This document shows positions 1 to 6,415 of a stretch of 11,104 nt of DNA, in pieces. Within the stretch, counting starts at the first letter, position 1, and the number at the start of each line of letters is the position of its first letter. Position numbers and translations under genes: made by a program. The stretch comes from Lentisphaerota bacterium (GTDB taxonomy: Bacteria; Verrucomicrobiota; Lentisphaeria; Oligosphaerales; Oligosphaeraceae): NCBI GenBank assembly GCA_012800565.1, contig JAAZIZ010000053.1, positions 1 to 11,104 of the forward strand, in the 5' to 3' direction. The notes under the pieces were generated by a model. The model saw nothing but the letters and a program-made list of their open reading frames with translations. It made no database searches and was not told the origin of the DNA.

Positions 1-714
1 GCCGCCGCAACCCAAACTGCCTTCAGCCGTCACTTCATTGTCCACGACAGCACAGTTGCGCACTGTACTGGGGCCAAGCAGCGCCACCCCGCCGCCCTGG
101 CGGGCGAGATTGCCAGTCAGCAGGCAATTCTGCAGCACACAGTTCCCGGGCAGCAGCGCTCCCCCGCCCTGACCATCCTGGGCGAATCCCAGCGCCCGTC
201 CTCCGCTGATGGTAAAACCGTCAATCAATACTGCGTGCAGAAAATCCTGCTGTCCGCCCCACAGCACCGTTCCGCCCAGGTCTTCGCTGCCTTGCAGGAT
301 AGTCTCGTGGGTGAACTCCCAAGCCTCGACTACGCCATTATTGTCGCGGTCAAAGCGCTGCCGTTCGGCGGGACTTTCTTCATAGCCGGCGAAGCCACCC
401 AGCAGCTGCACTCCGTCCGTAAGCACAAATGACGTGGCCAGAGTCAGAGATGCGTCGAGCGCTCTGGTTTCCTGCGGCTGATAGATTCCGTCCGCGACCC
501 AGACCTGGGTGCCGGGGCCAGCCCGCCGCAGCGCAGATTGCACCGAGTCCAAGGGCTCCTGCCAGGACTCGCCGGAGTTGCTGTCATCCCCCTGCGGGCT
601 GACACAGTACACTGACCCTGCAGACAATGTTTGCAGAGCCAGCAGAATAAAGAAGCAGACACCCCGGCGAGCCGCCTGACTCATGCCGGCCAAAACCTGA
701 AATTGAGCTTGCAT
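1..714 (-). CDS. Secreted parallel beta-helix repeat protein, N-terminal part (3' end beyond the left edge)
   Basis: An uninterrupted minus-strand frame of 238 codons runs off the left edge, so the C-terminus is missing. Two adjacent ATGs occur (717 and 714). An AGGAG site at 725-721 lies 6 nt from the second and 3 nt from the first, so 714 is preferred. The protein has a basic n-region (Arg16-Arg17) and a hydrophobic stretch at about 19-32, which looks like a signal peptide cleaved near Ser31-Ser34. Residues 36-51 (YCVSPQGDDSNSGESW) and the following segment up to 'VWVADGIYQP' match the usual opening of right-handed beta-helix proteins of the polymorphic outer-membrane/pectate-lyase-like class. 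Later segments (DGFTISGG, GGGALL, NCLLTGNLARQGGGV) are typical helix rungs. Residues 122-133 (DRDNNGVVEAWE) fit a canonical EF-hand calcium loop. It probably acts at the cell surface or outside the cell; substrate unknown. Confidence 0.85.
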   Translation of the reverse strand, partial: MQAQFQVLAGMSQAARRGVCFFILLALQTLSAGSVYCVSPQGDDSNSGESWQEPLDSVQSALRRAGPGTQVWVADGIYQPQETRALDASLTLATSFVLTDGVQLLGGFAGYEESPAERQRFDRDNNGVVEAWEFTHETILQGSEDLGGTVLWGGQQDFLHAVLIDGFTISGGRALGFAQDGQGGGALLPGNCVLQNCLLTGNLARQGGGVALLGPSTVRNCAVVDNEVTAEGSLGCGG

Positions 715-783
715 CATGTACTCCTTTGCTGTTGGTTCCTGTTGCCGCTGACGCGCTGTCCGTCCGAGGCATACAGTAGTGCC

Positions 784-796
784 CGGTTCCGAACCG
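784..796. repeat. Short palindrome upstream of the beta-helix gene
   Basis: CGGTTC-C-GAACCG is a perfect 6-bp inverted repeat around one central base. It lies about 70 nt upstream of the start of the minus-strand beta-helix gene, where an operator could sit. Operator function is only inferred from symmetry and position. Confidence 0.3.
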
Positions 797-843
797 CAAA
801 GAAGCCTTCCGCATTAGCATAAAAAAGCGTGGAATGCTTGTTG

Positions 844-859
844 CCCGGCTGCAGCCGGG
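844..859. repeat. 16-bp perfect palindrome
   Basis: CCCGGCTGCAGCCGGG equals its own reverse complement. It could form a cruciform or serve as a protein site. A weaker inverted repeat (CAGGAA, 6-nt loop, TTCCTG) follows at 899-916. No T-run follows either one, so neither looks like a Rho-independent terminator. Confidence 0.45.
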
Positions 860-922
860 ACAGATATTCCTGCCGGCGCCTGAACCTGAAATACCAGCCA
901 GGAACAAGGATTCCTGCCCTGC

Positions 923-975
923 GTCCCATTGTCCCATTGTCCCATTGTCCCATTGTCCCATTGTCCCATTGTCCC
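923..975. repeat. Octanucleotide tandem repeat (GTCCCATT)x6 plus partial unit
   Basis: Six exact head-to-tail copies of GTCCCATT occupy 923-970, followed by a partial unit to 975. Two further isolated GTCCC words follow at 986 and 995, as if the array had decayed on its right side. The unit is not a multiple of three and the array is intergenic, so copy-number changes would alter spacing in the divergent region, about 80 bp from the proS -35 box and about 200 bp from the beta-helix gene start. Confidence 0.9.
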
Positions 976-1056
976 CTGCCCATACGTCCCCTGCGTCCCC
1001 CTGCATTGCTGCTTTAATTCTGCTCTTCAGAAATTCTGTTTTTTCGCCTGCGGTTC

Positions 1057-1085
1057 TTGCAAGCAGTGCATAGCCGGGATATATT
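1057..1085 (+). promoter_or_regulatory. Predicted sigma70-type promoter of proS
   Basis: TTGCAA (1057-1062) and TATATT (1080-1085) are separated by 17 nt. They match the -35 and -10 consensus at 4/6 and 5/6 positions. Transcription would start near 1092 and give a leader of about 40 nt before the proS ATG. The site lies 46 nt upstream of the start codon, with AGGAG (1117-1121) in between. Confidence 0.6.
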
Positions 1086-1130
1086 TTATAGATTACCGGA
1101 TGTTCTGATTTCAACCAGGAGAAGCCAGCG

Positions 1131-2885
1131 ATGAGAATGAGTCGTTTCGTCGGTCAGCGCCTGCGGGAAGCCCCCCGCGACGCCCAGACCGCCAGTCATA
1201 TATTTCTGCTGCGCGGCGGCTACTGCCGGGCAGTCTCGGCCGGCATTTATACCCTGCTGCCTCTGGGGCGCAGAATTACCCGTAAAATTGAAGCGATACT
1301 GCGGGAGGAAATGGACCGCATTGACGGTCAGGAAATTCTGATGCCGATGGTTCTTCCCGGCGAACTCTGGCAGGAGAGCGGCCGCTATGATCAGGTCGGT
1401 CAGGAGCTGCTGCGTTTCAAGGACCGTAATGGCAAGGATATGCTCCTGGGCATGACCCACGAGGAAGCCGTGGTTCAGATCGCCCGCACTGAATTGCCGT
1501 CCCACAAACAGCTGCCGGTGATGCTTTATCAGATTCAGCTGAAGTACCGCGATGAAGCGCGTCCCCGGGCCGGACTGATCCGGGTGCGGGAATTCACCAT
1601 GAAGGACGGGTACAGCTTCCACACCTCGCAGGAATGCCTGGAAAAATACTACCAGCGCGCCTACCAGGCTTATGCACGCATCTTCAAGCGCATCGGCTTG
1701 AAACATTGCCTGGCCATTCTTTCTGACTCCGGCATGATGGGCGGTGCAGTATCGCATGAATTCATGGCCATCGCGGATTGCGGCGAAGACACCATCTTCG
1801 CCTCGCCGGATGGACAGTACTGCGCCAATCGCGAAGTGGCCTGCAGCAAGCTGGCTTATGTGCGTGAGCAACCCCTGCCGCTGGAAAAAGTCCATACCCC
1901 GAATTGCACCAGCATCGAAGAGGTGGCCGCTTTCCTGGGCAAACAGACCTCCCAGACCGGAAAAGCAGTCTTCTACAAGGACTCCGAAGGCAAACTGGTC
2001 TTCGCACTGATCCGCGGAGACCTTGAGGTCAACGAGGCTAAATTGCGCAAAGTCCTGCAGAGCCCGGAACTGAACTTCGCTGACGATGATTTGATCCGCG
2101 CGGCCGGAGCAGTACCGGGTTACGCCTCACTGCTGGACCTGGACCTGGACCGCCTTCGGGTGGTGGTGGACCACTCCGCAGCCCAGTCCAGCAACCTGGT
2201 GGTGGGCGCCAACCAGAGCGACTGGCACTGCCTGAACTTCAATTTCGAGCGTGATCTGCCCGATAAGTCTAAAGTCCAGGTCGCCGACATCGCCACCGTC
2301 CGTCCCGGCGACCCCTGCCCGGTCAGCGGCCAGCCGCTGCAGATGCTCAAAGGCATTGAAGTGGGCAATATCTTCCAGCTGGGCACTAAATACTCGGCTG
2401 CCATGAACTGCACTTACCTGGACCAGGACGGCAAGGCAAAACCGATGATCATGGGCTGCTACGGCATCGGAGTAGGAAGAGCCATGGCCGCAGTCATTGA
2501 GCAAAGTCACGATGAATACGGGCCTATCTGGCCGCTGACCATCGCGCCTTTCCAAGTCCACCTTATCGGTCTGAATCACTCCCGCGATGATGTGCGGGAA
2601 GCCTGCGAGCAGCTCTACCAGGAAATGCAGGACCGCGGCCTGGAAGTGCTTTATGACGACCGGGGGGAAAAAGCCGGCTTCGCTTTCGCCGACGCCGACT
2701 TGCTGGGAATCCCCTTGCGGGTCATCGTCTCCCCCAAAACCTTAGCCAGCCAGGAGGTGGAATTCAAATGGCGCCATTGGGGCAAACGCTCCGAAATGCA
2801 CTCTTTGAACGGCTTGGTCGAGTCTCTGCAAAAACAAATCCAGGCGGCCTTGGCTGAATTCTCCGACGCCCAGGATTCCCCCTGA
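1131..2885 (+). CDS. proS: Prolyl-tRNA synthetase, bacterial type with editing insertion
   Basis: This class II aminoacyl-tRNA synthetase charges tRNA-Pro with proline in the cytoplasm using ATP. The 584 residues fit the usual length of the bacterial (ProS type 1) form. Motif 1 lies around 38-72 (GIYTLLPLGRR, ILMP), TxE-type proline recognition at 108-112 (MTHEE), motif 2 at 138-160 (KYRDEARPR, REFTMKDGYSF) and motif 3 at 442-474 (GCYGIGVGRAMAA, IWPLTIAPF). The roughly 180 residues between motifs 2 and 3 (about 225-405) are the INS domain, which hydrolyses Ala-tRNA-Pro. Its Lys278, in 'QTGKAVFYK', sits where the essential editing lysine of Escherichia coli ProRS is expected. An anticodon-binding domain follows from about 475. 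The start is set by AGGAG 9 nt upstream. The ATG two codons later is too far from this site. Confidence 0.97.
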   Translation: MRMSRFVGQRLREAPRDAQTASHIFLLRGGYCRAVSAGIYTLLPLGRRITRKIEAILREEMDRIDGQEILMPMVLPGELWQESGRYDQVGQELLRFKDRNGKDMLLGMTHEEAVVQIARTELPSHKQLPVMLYQIQLKYRDEARPRAGLIRVREFTMKDGYSFHTSQECLEKYYQRAYQAYARIFKRIGLKHCLAILSDSGMMGGAVSHEFMAIADCGEDTIFASPDGQYCANREVACSKLAYVREQPLPLEKVHTPNCTSIEEVAAFLGKQTSQTGKAVFYKDSEGKLVFALIRGDLEVNEAKLRKVLQSPELNFADDDLIRAAGAVPGYASLLDLDLDRLRVVVDHSAAQSSNLVVGANQSDWHCLNFNFERDLPDKSKVQVADIATVRPGDPCPVSGQPLQMLKGIEVGNIFQLGTKYSAAMNCTYLDQDGKAKPMIMGCYGIGVGRAMAAVIEQSHDEYGPIWPLTIAPFQVHLIGLNHSRDDVREACEQLYQEMQDRGLEVLYDDRGEKAGFAFADADLLGIPLRVIVSPKTLASQEVEFKWRHWGKRSEMHSLNGLVESLQKQIQAALAEFSDAQDSP

Positions 2886-2892
2886 CGAATTC

Positions 2893-2997
2893 CATGCCCT
2901 GCAGCTGCAGAGAAATCGAACCACCTGCAGCGCCTGTACGTTTCCAGGATTGGCAGTCTTAACCGGCAACCTGGTAGCTGTTCCCGAGCAGGGCATG
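2893..2997. other. Structured intergenic element: predicted three-way junction
   Basis: CATGCCCTGC (2893-2902) pairs perfectly with GCAGGGCATG (2988-2997), enclosing 85 nt. Inside are two further helices: GCTGCAG/CTGCAGC (2904-2910 with 2925-2931, 14-nt loop) and CCAGG-a-TTG/CAACCTGG (2944-2952 with 2967-2974, one bulged A). Together they give a compact three-way junction, in either strand's RNA. It begins 8 nt after the proS stop, so it could be a 3'-UTR structure, a small RNA, or a copy of an interspersed repeat with terminal inverted repeats. No T-run follows it, so an intrinsic terminator is unlikely. On the minus strand one loop contains GGTTCGATTTC, close to a tRNA T-loop, but the element is not a valid tRNA. 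Confidence 0.45.
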
Positions 2998-3044
2998 ACG
3001 CATTGGGGCCGGGAGCGGAATTGCGCCTTTTTACCCATACTTGC

Positions 3045-3063
3045 CTGCCCGCCTATCGGGCAG
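3045..3063 (+). promoter_or_regulatory. Perfect 7-bp hairpin in the leader of the FHA gene
   Basis: CTGCCCG, loop CCTAT, CGGGCAG. The stem ends 17 nt before the FHA gene's ATG and just upstream of its G-rich ribosome site (3069-3073). An A-rich stretch follows, not T, so it is not a plus-strand intrinsic terminator. It may influence mRNA stability or translation of the FHA gene. Confidence 0.4.
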
Positions 3064-3080
3064 AAAATGGGGGAAAAAAT

Positions 3081-3872
3081 ATGCCGATCTGTCACATTTA
3101 CGAGTCTTCTGGTGTCGAAATCAAGCGCTTTTCCACGGAATCATACAACCGTACGGGGCTGATCACGGTCGGGCGCTCATCCAGATGTGACATCAGCCTG
3201 AAAGCTTTAGCCAAGGGATATATCAGCCGTCAGCACTTTACCCTGAAGCGCCAGGCTGATTCCTGGATAATTGAAGACTGCAGCCATGTCGGCCTGGTCA
3301 AAGATGGTAACAAAATCACGCGTGAGCGCCTGAATATCGGCGATGTTATCCGCTTTGGCCAGCTGTTTTTCTGCTATGGCGACAAGACTGCCCCCAGCGA
3401 CTTCGACATCACCTGGGAGAATGATATCCGGGATGTCTCCTGCCAGGCGGTGCTCTGGCCGGGAGTGAACACCATCGGTGCCTCTGCCGACAACTACATC
3501 ACTATCCGGCTGGGAGACGTCTCCCGCAACCACGCCAAAATCACGGTCACCGGCAGCAATGTGATCTTCCAAAACGCCAGCCGGAATGTCAAGACTTTCA
3601 TCGATGATGCCCTGATTGACCATAACCCGGTTAAAATCAGCACTGACTCGCGCATCGTGCTGGGAGACATCGCCATCAGCCTGCAGAAGGTCAACCGGAC
3701 CAGCAGCGACCTCGTGGAAGTATATCTGGGCGATGATCTGCCCCTGGACCAGGCCCTGGAAAACCAGCTGCAGCAAAAAAGCCAGCTGCCTTTCAAGATT
3801 ATCTGCCTGCTGGTGCTCTGCCTGGGTTTCCTGATTTTTCTGCTGTTTATGACTTACATTCTGTTGAGTTGA
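3081..3872 (+). CDS. Two-FHA-domain protein with C-terminal membrane anchor
   Basis: The 263-residue product carries two forkhead-associated (FHA) folds, which normally bind phosphothreonine peptides. FHA1 spans about 5-100 with GRSSRCDI (31-38) and SRQH (49-52), the expected phosphopeptide-contacting loops. FHA2 spans about 115-205 with SRNH (148-151), but its first loop reads GASADN (133-138), so the conserved Arg after Gly is replaced by Ala and binding may be lost or altered. A single hydrophobic segment at about 239-262 ends the protein, so it is probably tail-anchored with both FHA domains in the cytoplasm. The start at 3081 is chosen because GGGGGA lies 6-8 nt upstream. The frame stays open to an upstream start at 3003, but that extension crosses the leader hairpin and adds no domain. 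A Ser/Thr kinase partner is not visible in the window. Confidence 0.85.
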   Translation: MPICHIYESSGVEIKRFSTESYNRTGLITVGRSSRCDISLKALAKGYISRQHFTLKRQADSWIIEDCSHVGLVKDGNKITRERLNIGDVIRFGQLFFCYGDKTAPSDFDITWENDIRDVSCQAVLWPGVNTIGASADNYITIRLGDVSRNHAKITVTGSNVIFQNASRNVKTFIDDALIDHNPVKISTDSRIVLGDIAISLQKVNRTSSDLVEVYLGDDLPLDQALENQLQQKSQLPFKIICLLVLCLGFLIFLLFMTYILLS

Positions 3873-3936
3873 CCCCGGACTGCTTCTGCAGGCCAGCCGG
3901 GAACCATAACTGTCGCCTGCCTTCAGGGCCGAAACC

Positions 3937-4917
3937 ATGCCCCAGTTGTCCACCACCGTTGCAGTTCCTCCTGCGCCTTTCCGGCTCACCCCAGCCACCC
4001 GGATACTCTGCCTGGGCTCCTGCTTTGCCGCTGTAGTAGGCAAGAACTGGCAGGAGAACCTGCTGCCCGGCCTGCACAACCCCTGTGGCATCCTCTTCAA
4101 TCCCGCCAGCATCCTGAATATCCTGCGGCTGCTCGAAGACCCTCAGGCAGAGCAGCAACTGCAGCAATCGCTGTTCCAGCGCGACGGCTTATGGCACTCA
4201 TTCCTGTTCCACAGTTGCTTCTCCGCCCCGGAATATGCAACGGCCCGGGACGGTATGCTCGCTGCCTGGGACCAGACCCGCCGCTTTGTCCCCACTGCCG
4301 ATATCTTGTTCCTCACCTGGGGCAGCGCCAGAGTTTGGAAACATCAGTCCCAGCCCGGGCAGCCGGTCAGCAACTGCCACTGCCTGCCCGCGCAGGAATT
4401 CCACAACCGGCTGCTGAGCGCAGAAGAAATACAGCTGGCCTACACCGCTTTCCTGGAAAAATTCCTGGACCGTTATCCGGATTTGCAGGTCGTGCTTTCC
4501 GTCAGCCCGGTCCGGCATCTGGGAGACGGCGCTGCGCAGAATTCCGTGAACAAGGCGAATCTGCTGCTGGCTGCCCAGCGCCTGGTCCAGTCTTTCCCCA
4601 ACCGGATCACTTATTTTCCCGCCTATGAAATACTGCTGGATGAACTGCGCGACTATCGCTTTTACGGCCCGGACCTCTGCCATCCCAATCAGCTGGCTGA
4701 GAGCATTATCTGGGAACGCCTGACGCAGGCCTGGGGCGGACCGGAACTGGCAGAATATCTACAGCTGTCCACCCAGCTGCTAGCCTGGCAAAATCATCAG
4801 CCCCGCCTGCCGGATGGACTGCCGGCCCGCCGCTGGCGGCAGAAAGCCGAGCTGCAAATCCAGGCCCTGAACACTCAACTTGCCGCCCTGCGCCAACCCC
4901 GCGGGGCTGATGCCTGA
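3937..4917 (+). CDS. GSCFA-domain protein (SGNH-hydrolase-like)
   Basis: The 326-residue protein begins, after a short variable stretch, with 'ILCLGSCFA' (Gly27-Ser28-Cys29-Phe30), the signature that names the GSCFA family. Ser28 would be the nucleophile of an SGNH/GDSL-like esterase fold. The middle part has 'LTWGSARVW' and 'VVLSVSPVRHL', which match the family's later conserved blocks. 'DLCHPN' (Asp246, His249) is placed like the terminal Asp-His pair of SGNH enzymes. There is no signal peptide, so it is predicted to be cytoplasmic. The last 25 residues are Gln/Ala-rich and may be helical. The substrate is unknown for most of the family; an acyl or acetyl ester is a guess. AGGG (3925-3928) lies 8 nt from the ATG. 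It follows the FHA gene by 64 nt and precedes mgtE by 28 nt, so it is probably co-transcribed. Confidence 0.85.
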   Translation: MPQLSTTVAVPPAPFRLTPATRILCLGSCFAAVVGKNWQENLLPGLHNPCGILFNPASILNILRLLEDPQAEQQLQQSLFQRDGLWHSFLFHSCFSAPEYATARDGMLAAWDQTRRFVPTADILFLTWGSARVWKHQSQPGQPVSNCHCLPAQEFHNRLLSAEEIQLAYTAFLEKFLDRYPDLQVVLSVSPVRHLGDGAAQNSVNKANLLLAAQRLVQSFPNRITYFPAYEILLDELRDYRFYGPDLCHPNQLAESIIWERLTQAWGGPELAEYLQLSTQLLAWQNHQPRLPDGLPARRWRQKAELQIQALNTQLAALRQPRGADA

Positions 4918-4945
4918 CCTATCCCTACGGAACGGAGGTCCTTCA

Positions 4946-6274
4946 ATGTCTGATATTCTGGAATTGCTGGAAAATGGCAGCTTCAGCAGCCTGCAGGCAG
5001 AACTGCGGGAGCTCAATCCCGTTGATCTTGCTCATGAACTTGAGCAAATGGACAGAACCAAAATGATGATGCTCTTCCGCCTGATGCCGAAAGACCAGGC
5101 GGCCGCGGTCTTCTCTTACCTGGACAGCAGTCTGCACCAGCATATCGTCGAGACCATCAGCGCCGTGGAGGTGCGGGAACTCATTGATGCGATGTTTATC
5201 GATGATGCGGTCGATCTGCTGGAAGAACTGCCCTCCAACATGGTACGGGCCATTATCAACAACAGCAGCCCCGAGACCAGGCGGATCATCAATCACTTCC
5301 TGAAATATCCCGAGAACAGCGCCGGCAGCCTGATGACGGTCGAATTCGTCGGCCTGTTCGAGACCATGACCTGTCGTGAAGCCCTGGCGCTGATCCGCAA
5401 ATCCGGGGTCGATAAGGAGACCATCTACACTTGCTATGCCACCGATGCCAGCCGGCACTTGACTGGCGCGGTTTCTTTGCGCAGCATCCTGCTCAGCCCG
5501 GATGATTGCACCATCACCCAAATCATGAACTCCACGGTCATCTATGTGCATACCTCTGAAGACCAGGAAGAAGTAGCCCGGAAATTCAAAGAGTACGACC
5601 TGCTGGCAATGCCAGTGGTCGACAACGAGAACCGCATTGTCGGCATCATCACCATCGATGATATCGTGGACGTCATTGAGGCGGAGAATACTGAGGATAT
5701 CGAACTTATGGCCGCCCTCCATCCCTCAGAGAGCGAATATCTGAAAACCAGTGTCTGGAGGCTGGCCCGGAACCGTATCCTCTGGCTGCTGGTGATGATG
5801 ATCTCCGCGACTTTCACCGGCAGCATTATCGGACATTATGAGGCGTTGCTGCAGAATGCCGTGGTGCTGGCCATCTTCATCCCCATGCTGATGGATACCG
5901 GCGGCAATTGCGGTTCACAAGCCTCGACCTTGATTATCCGCGGTATGGCGGTCGGAGATATCCGATTGCAGGATTGGAGCCGGGTGCTGCTGAAAGAACT
6001 CGGGGTCGCTACCCTCGTCGCTTTCGCCCTGAGCCTGGTCAATCTGCTGCGCATCACCATCTTCACCGGAGCCGGCTTCCGCGTTGACCTCGTGGTGACC
6101 ATCACCTTGTTCATCACCATCATCTTCGCCAAACTCATCGGCTGCTGCCTGCCCCTCTTCGCCAAACTCTGCAAGTTCGACCCCGCCCTGATGGCCAGCC
6201 CGCTGATCACCACCGTCGTGGATGCTTTCGCCCTGATTATATACTTCTCACTGGCCAGCTTGATGCTGCCGTAA
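4946..6274 (+). CDS. mgtE: Magnesium transporter MgtE
   Basis: This inner-membrane Mg2+ channel/transporter has 442 residues, the usual length for the family. The N-terminal superhelical MgtE_N domain covers about 1-125. A CBS pair covers about 126-250, opening with 'YPENSAGSLMT' and containing 'MPVVDNENRIVGIITIDDI'. In known members these cytosolic parts sense intracellular Mg2+ and close the pore. About five membrane helices follow (278-440). Two family signatures are intact: 'PMLMDTGGNCGSQAS' (313-327) and 'DPALMASPLITTVVDAF' (412-428). An Asp in the last helix (Asp426) lies where the pore-selectivity aspartate is expected. The start is set by GGAGG (4934-4938), 7 nt upstream. The open frame extends to 4880, but that overlaps the GSCFA gene and adds no domain. 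No M-box riboswitch fits in the 28-nt gap, so control is probably by the protein's own Mg2+ sensing. Confidence 0.96.
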   Translation: MSDILELLENGSFSSLQAELRELNPVDLAHELEQMDRTKMMMLFRLMPKDQAAAVFSYLDSSLHQHIVETISAVEVRELIDAMFIDDAVDLLEELPSNMVRAIINNSSPETRRIINHFLKYPENSAGSLMTVEFVGLFETMTCREALALIRKSGVDKETIYTCYATDASRHLTGAVSLRSILLSPDDCTITQIMNSTVIYVHTSEDQEEVARKFKEYDLLAMPVVDNENRIVGIITIDDIVDVIEAENTEDIELMAALHPSESEYLKTSVWRLARNRILWLLVMMISATFTGSIIGHYEALLQNAVVLAIFIPMLMDTGGNCGSQASTLIIRGMAVGDIRLQDWSRVLLKELGVATLVAFALSLVNLLRITIFTGAGFRVDLVVTITLFITIIFAKLIGCCLPLFAKLCKFDPALMASPLITTVVDAFALIIYFSLASLMLP

Positions 6275-6287
6275 GGAGGCGTGCAGC

Positions 6288-6315
6288 TTGCAGAACACAA
6301 TCCCGGCAATATATT
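6288..6315 (+). promoter_or_regulatory. Possible promoter of the XRE-cupin gene
   Basis: TTGCAG (6288-6293) and TATATT (6310-6315) are 16 nt apart. The layout closely resembles the proS promoter (TTGCAA, 17 nt, TATATT), and both have CCGG in the second half of the spacer. A start near 6322 would give a leader of about 95 nt. The -35 match is weak (3/6). Confidence 0.4.
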
Positions 6316-6413
6316 ACTTACTTTCCTTTCCTGTGCGCGGTTGTCAGCCGGATGCTGAGCCTTGCCGTGCCCAGGGCTCCATATATCTGCAACTATCTTG
6401 CAAGGACGCATAA
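6288..6413 (+). CDS. Candidate small ORF (41 aa) between mgtE and the regulator
   Basis: Directly after the mgtE stop stands a strong ribosome site, GGAGG (6275-6279), that no annotated gene uses. A TTG codon 8 nt downstream opens a 41-codon frame beginning MQNTIPAIYYLLSF (TTG read as Met). It ends in TAA at 6411-6413, only 2 nt before the ATG of the XRE-cupin gene, an arrangement that could couple translation. A GTG at 6281 gives a different 25-codon frame but is only 1 nt from the ribosome site. No family is recognisable; the product has three cysteines in its second half and a short hydrophobic stretch at 5-14. An open frame of this size can occur by chance, and the predicted promoter of the regulator gene overlaps its start, so coding is uncertain. 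Confidence 0.3.
   Translation: MQNTIPAIYYLLSFPVRGCQPDAEPCRAQGSIYLQLSCKDA
6344..6358. promoter_or_regulatory. Inverted repeat, possible operator of the XRE-cupin gene
   Basis: TCAGC, loop CGGAT, GCTGA forms a perfect 5-bp inverted repeat downstream of the predicted promoter and 58 nt before the regulator's ATG. XRE-cupin regulators often control their own promoters, so an autoregulatory operator is a reasonable but unproven reading. Confidence 0.25.
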
Positions 6414-6415
6414 TT

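Larger units (their letters stand above)
718..1130. other. Divergent intergenic region between the beta-helix gene and proS
   Basis: These 413 bases carry no gene I would accept. They hold, left to right: the ribosome site of the minus-strand gene (721-725), a 13-bp palindrome at 784-796, a 16-bp perfect palindrome at 844-859, a short inverted repeat at 899-916, an octanucleotide tandem repeat at 923-975, and the proS promoter at 1057-1085. Several open frames cross the area on both strands, but they consist largely of translated tandem repeat and lack family features. I found no convincing -35/-10 pair for the minus-strand gene. Confidence 0.6.

Noticed and set aside
714..983. 89-codon minus-strand frame ending in an ATGA overlap with the beta-helix start
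   Set aside because: Its N-terminal third is translated tandem repeat and the rest shows no family features; start and ribosome site are poor. The overlap is probably chance, as is the longer frame at 584-1114.
1086..1895. 269-codon minus-strand frame opposite proS
   Set aside because: Complete motifs of prolyl-tRNA synthetase are encoded on the other strand; the antisense frame has no recognisable domain.
2893..2997. Possible tRNA gene on the minus strand
   Set aside because: It has a 7-bp acceptor-like stem and a GGTTCGATTTC loop, but the T-arm loop would be 14 nt instead of 7, there is no D-arm, the anticodon-arm loop is too long, and 11 nt separate the T-loop from the acceptor strand where 5 are required.
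3003..3080. Upstream start adding 26 residues to the FHA protein
   Set aside because: The extension covers the leader hairpin and the ribosome site, has no ribosome site of its own, and adds no part of the FHA fold.
3874..3901. Hairpin after the FHA gene as a terminator
   Set aside because: CCCGG/CCGGG with an inner CTGC/GCAG stem can form, but the helix is interrupted by an asymmetric internal loop and no T-run follows, so it is unlikely to stop transcription.
4880..4945. Upstream start adding 22 residues to MgtE
   Set aside because: It would overlap the GSCFA gene and has no ribosome site, while the ATG at 4946 has GGAGG at ideal distance.
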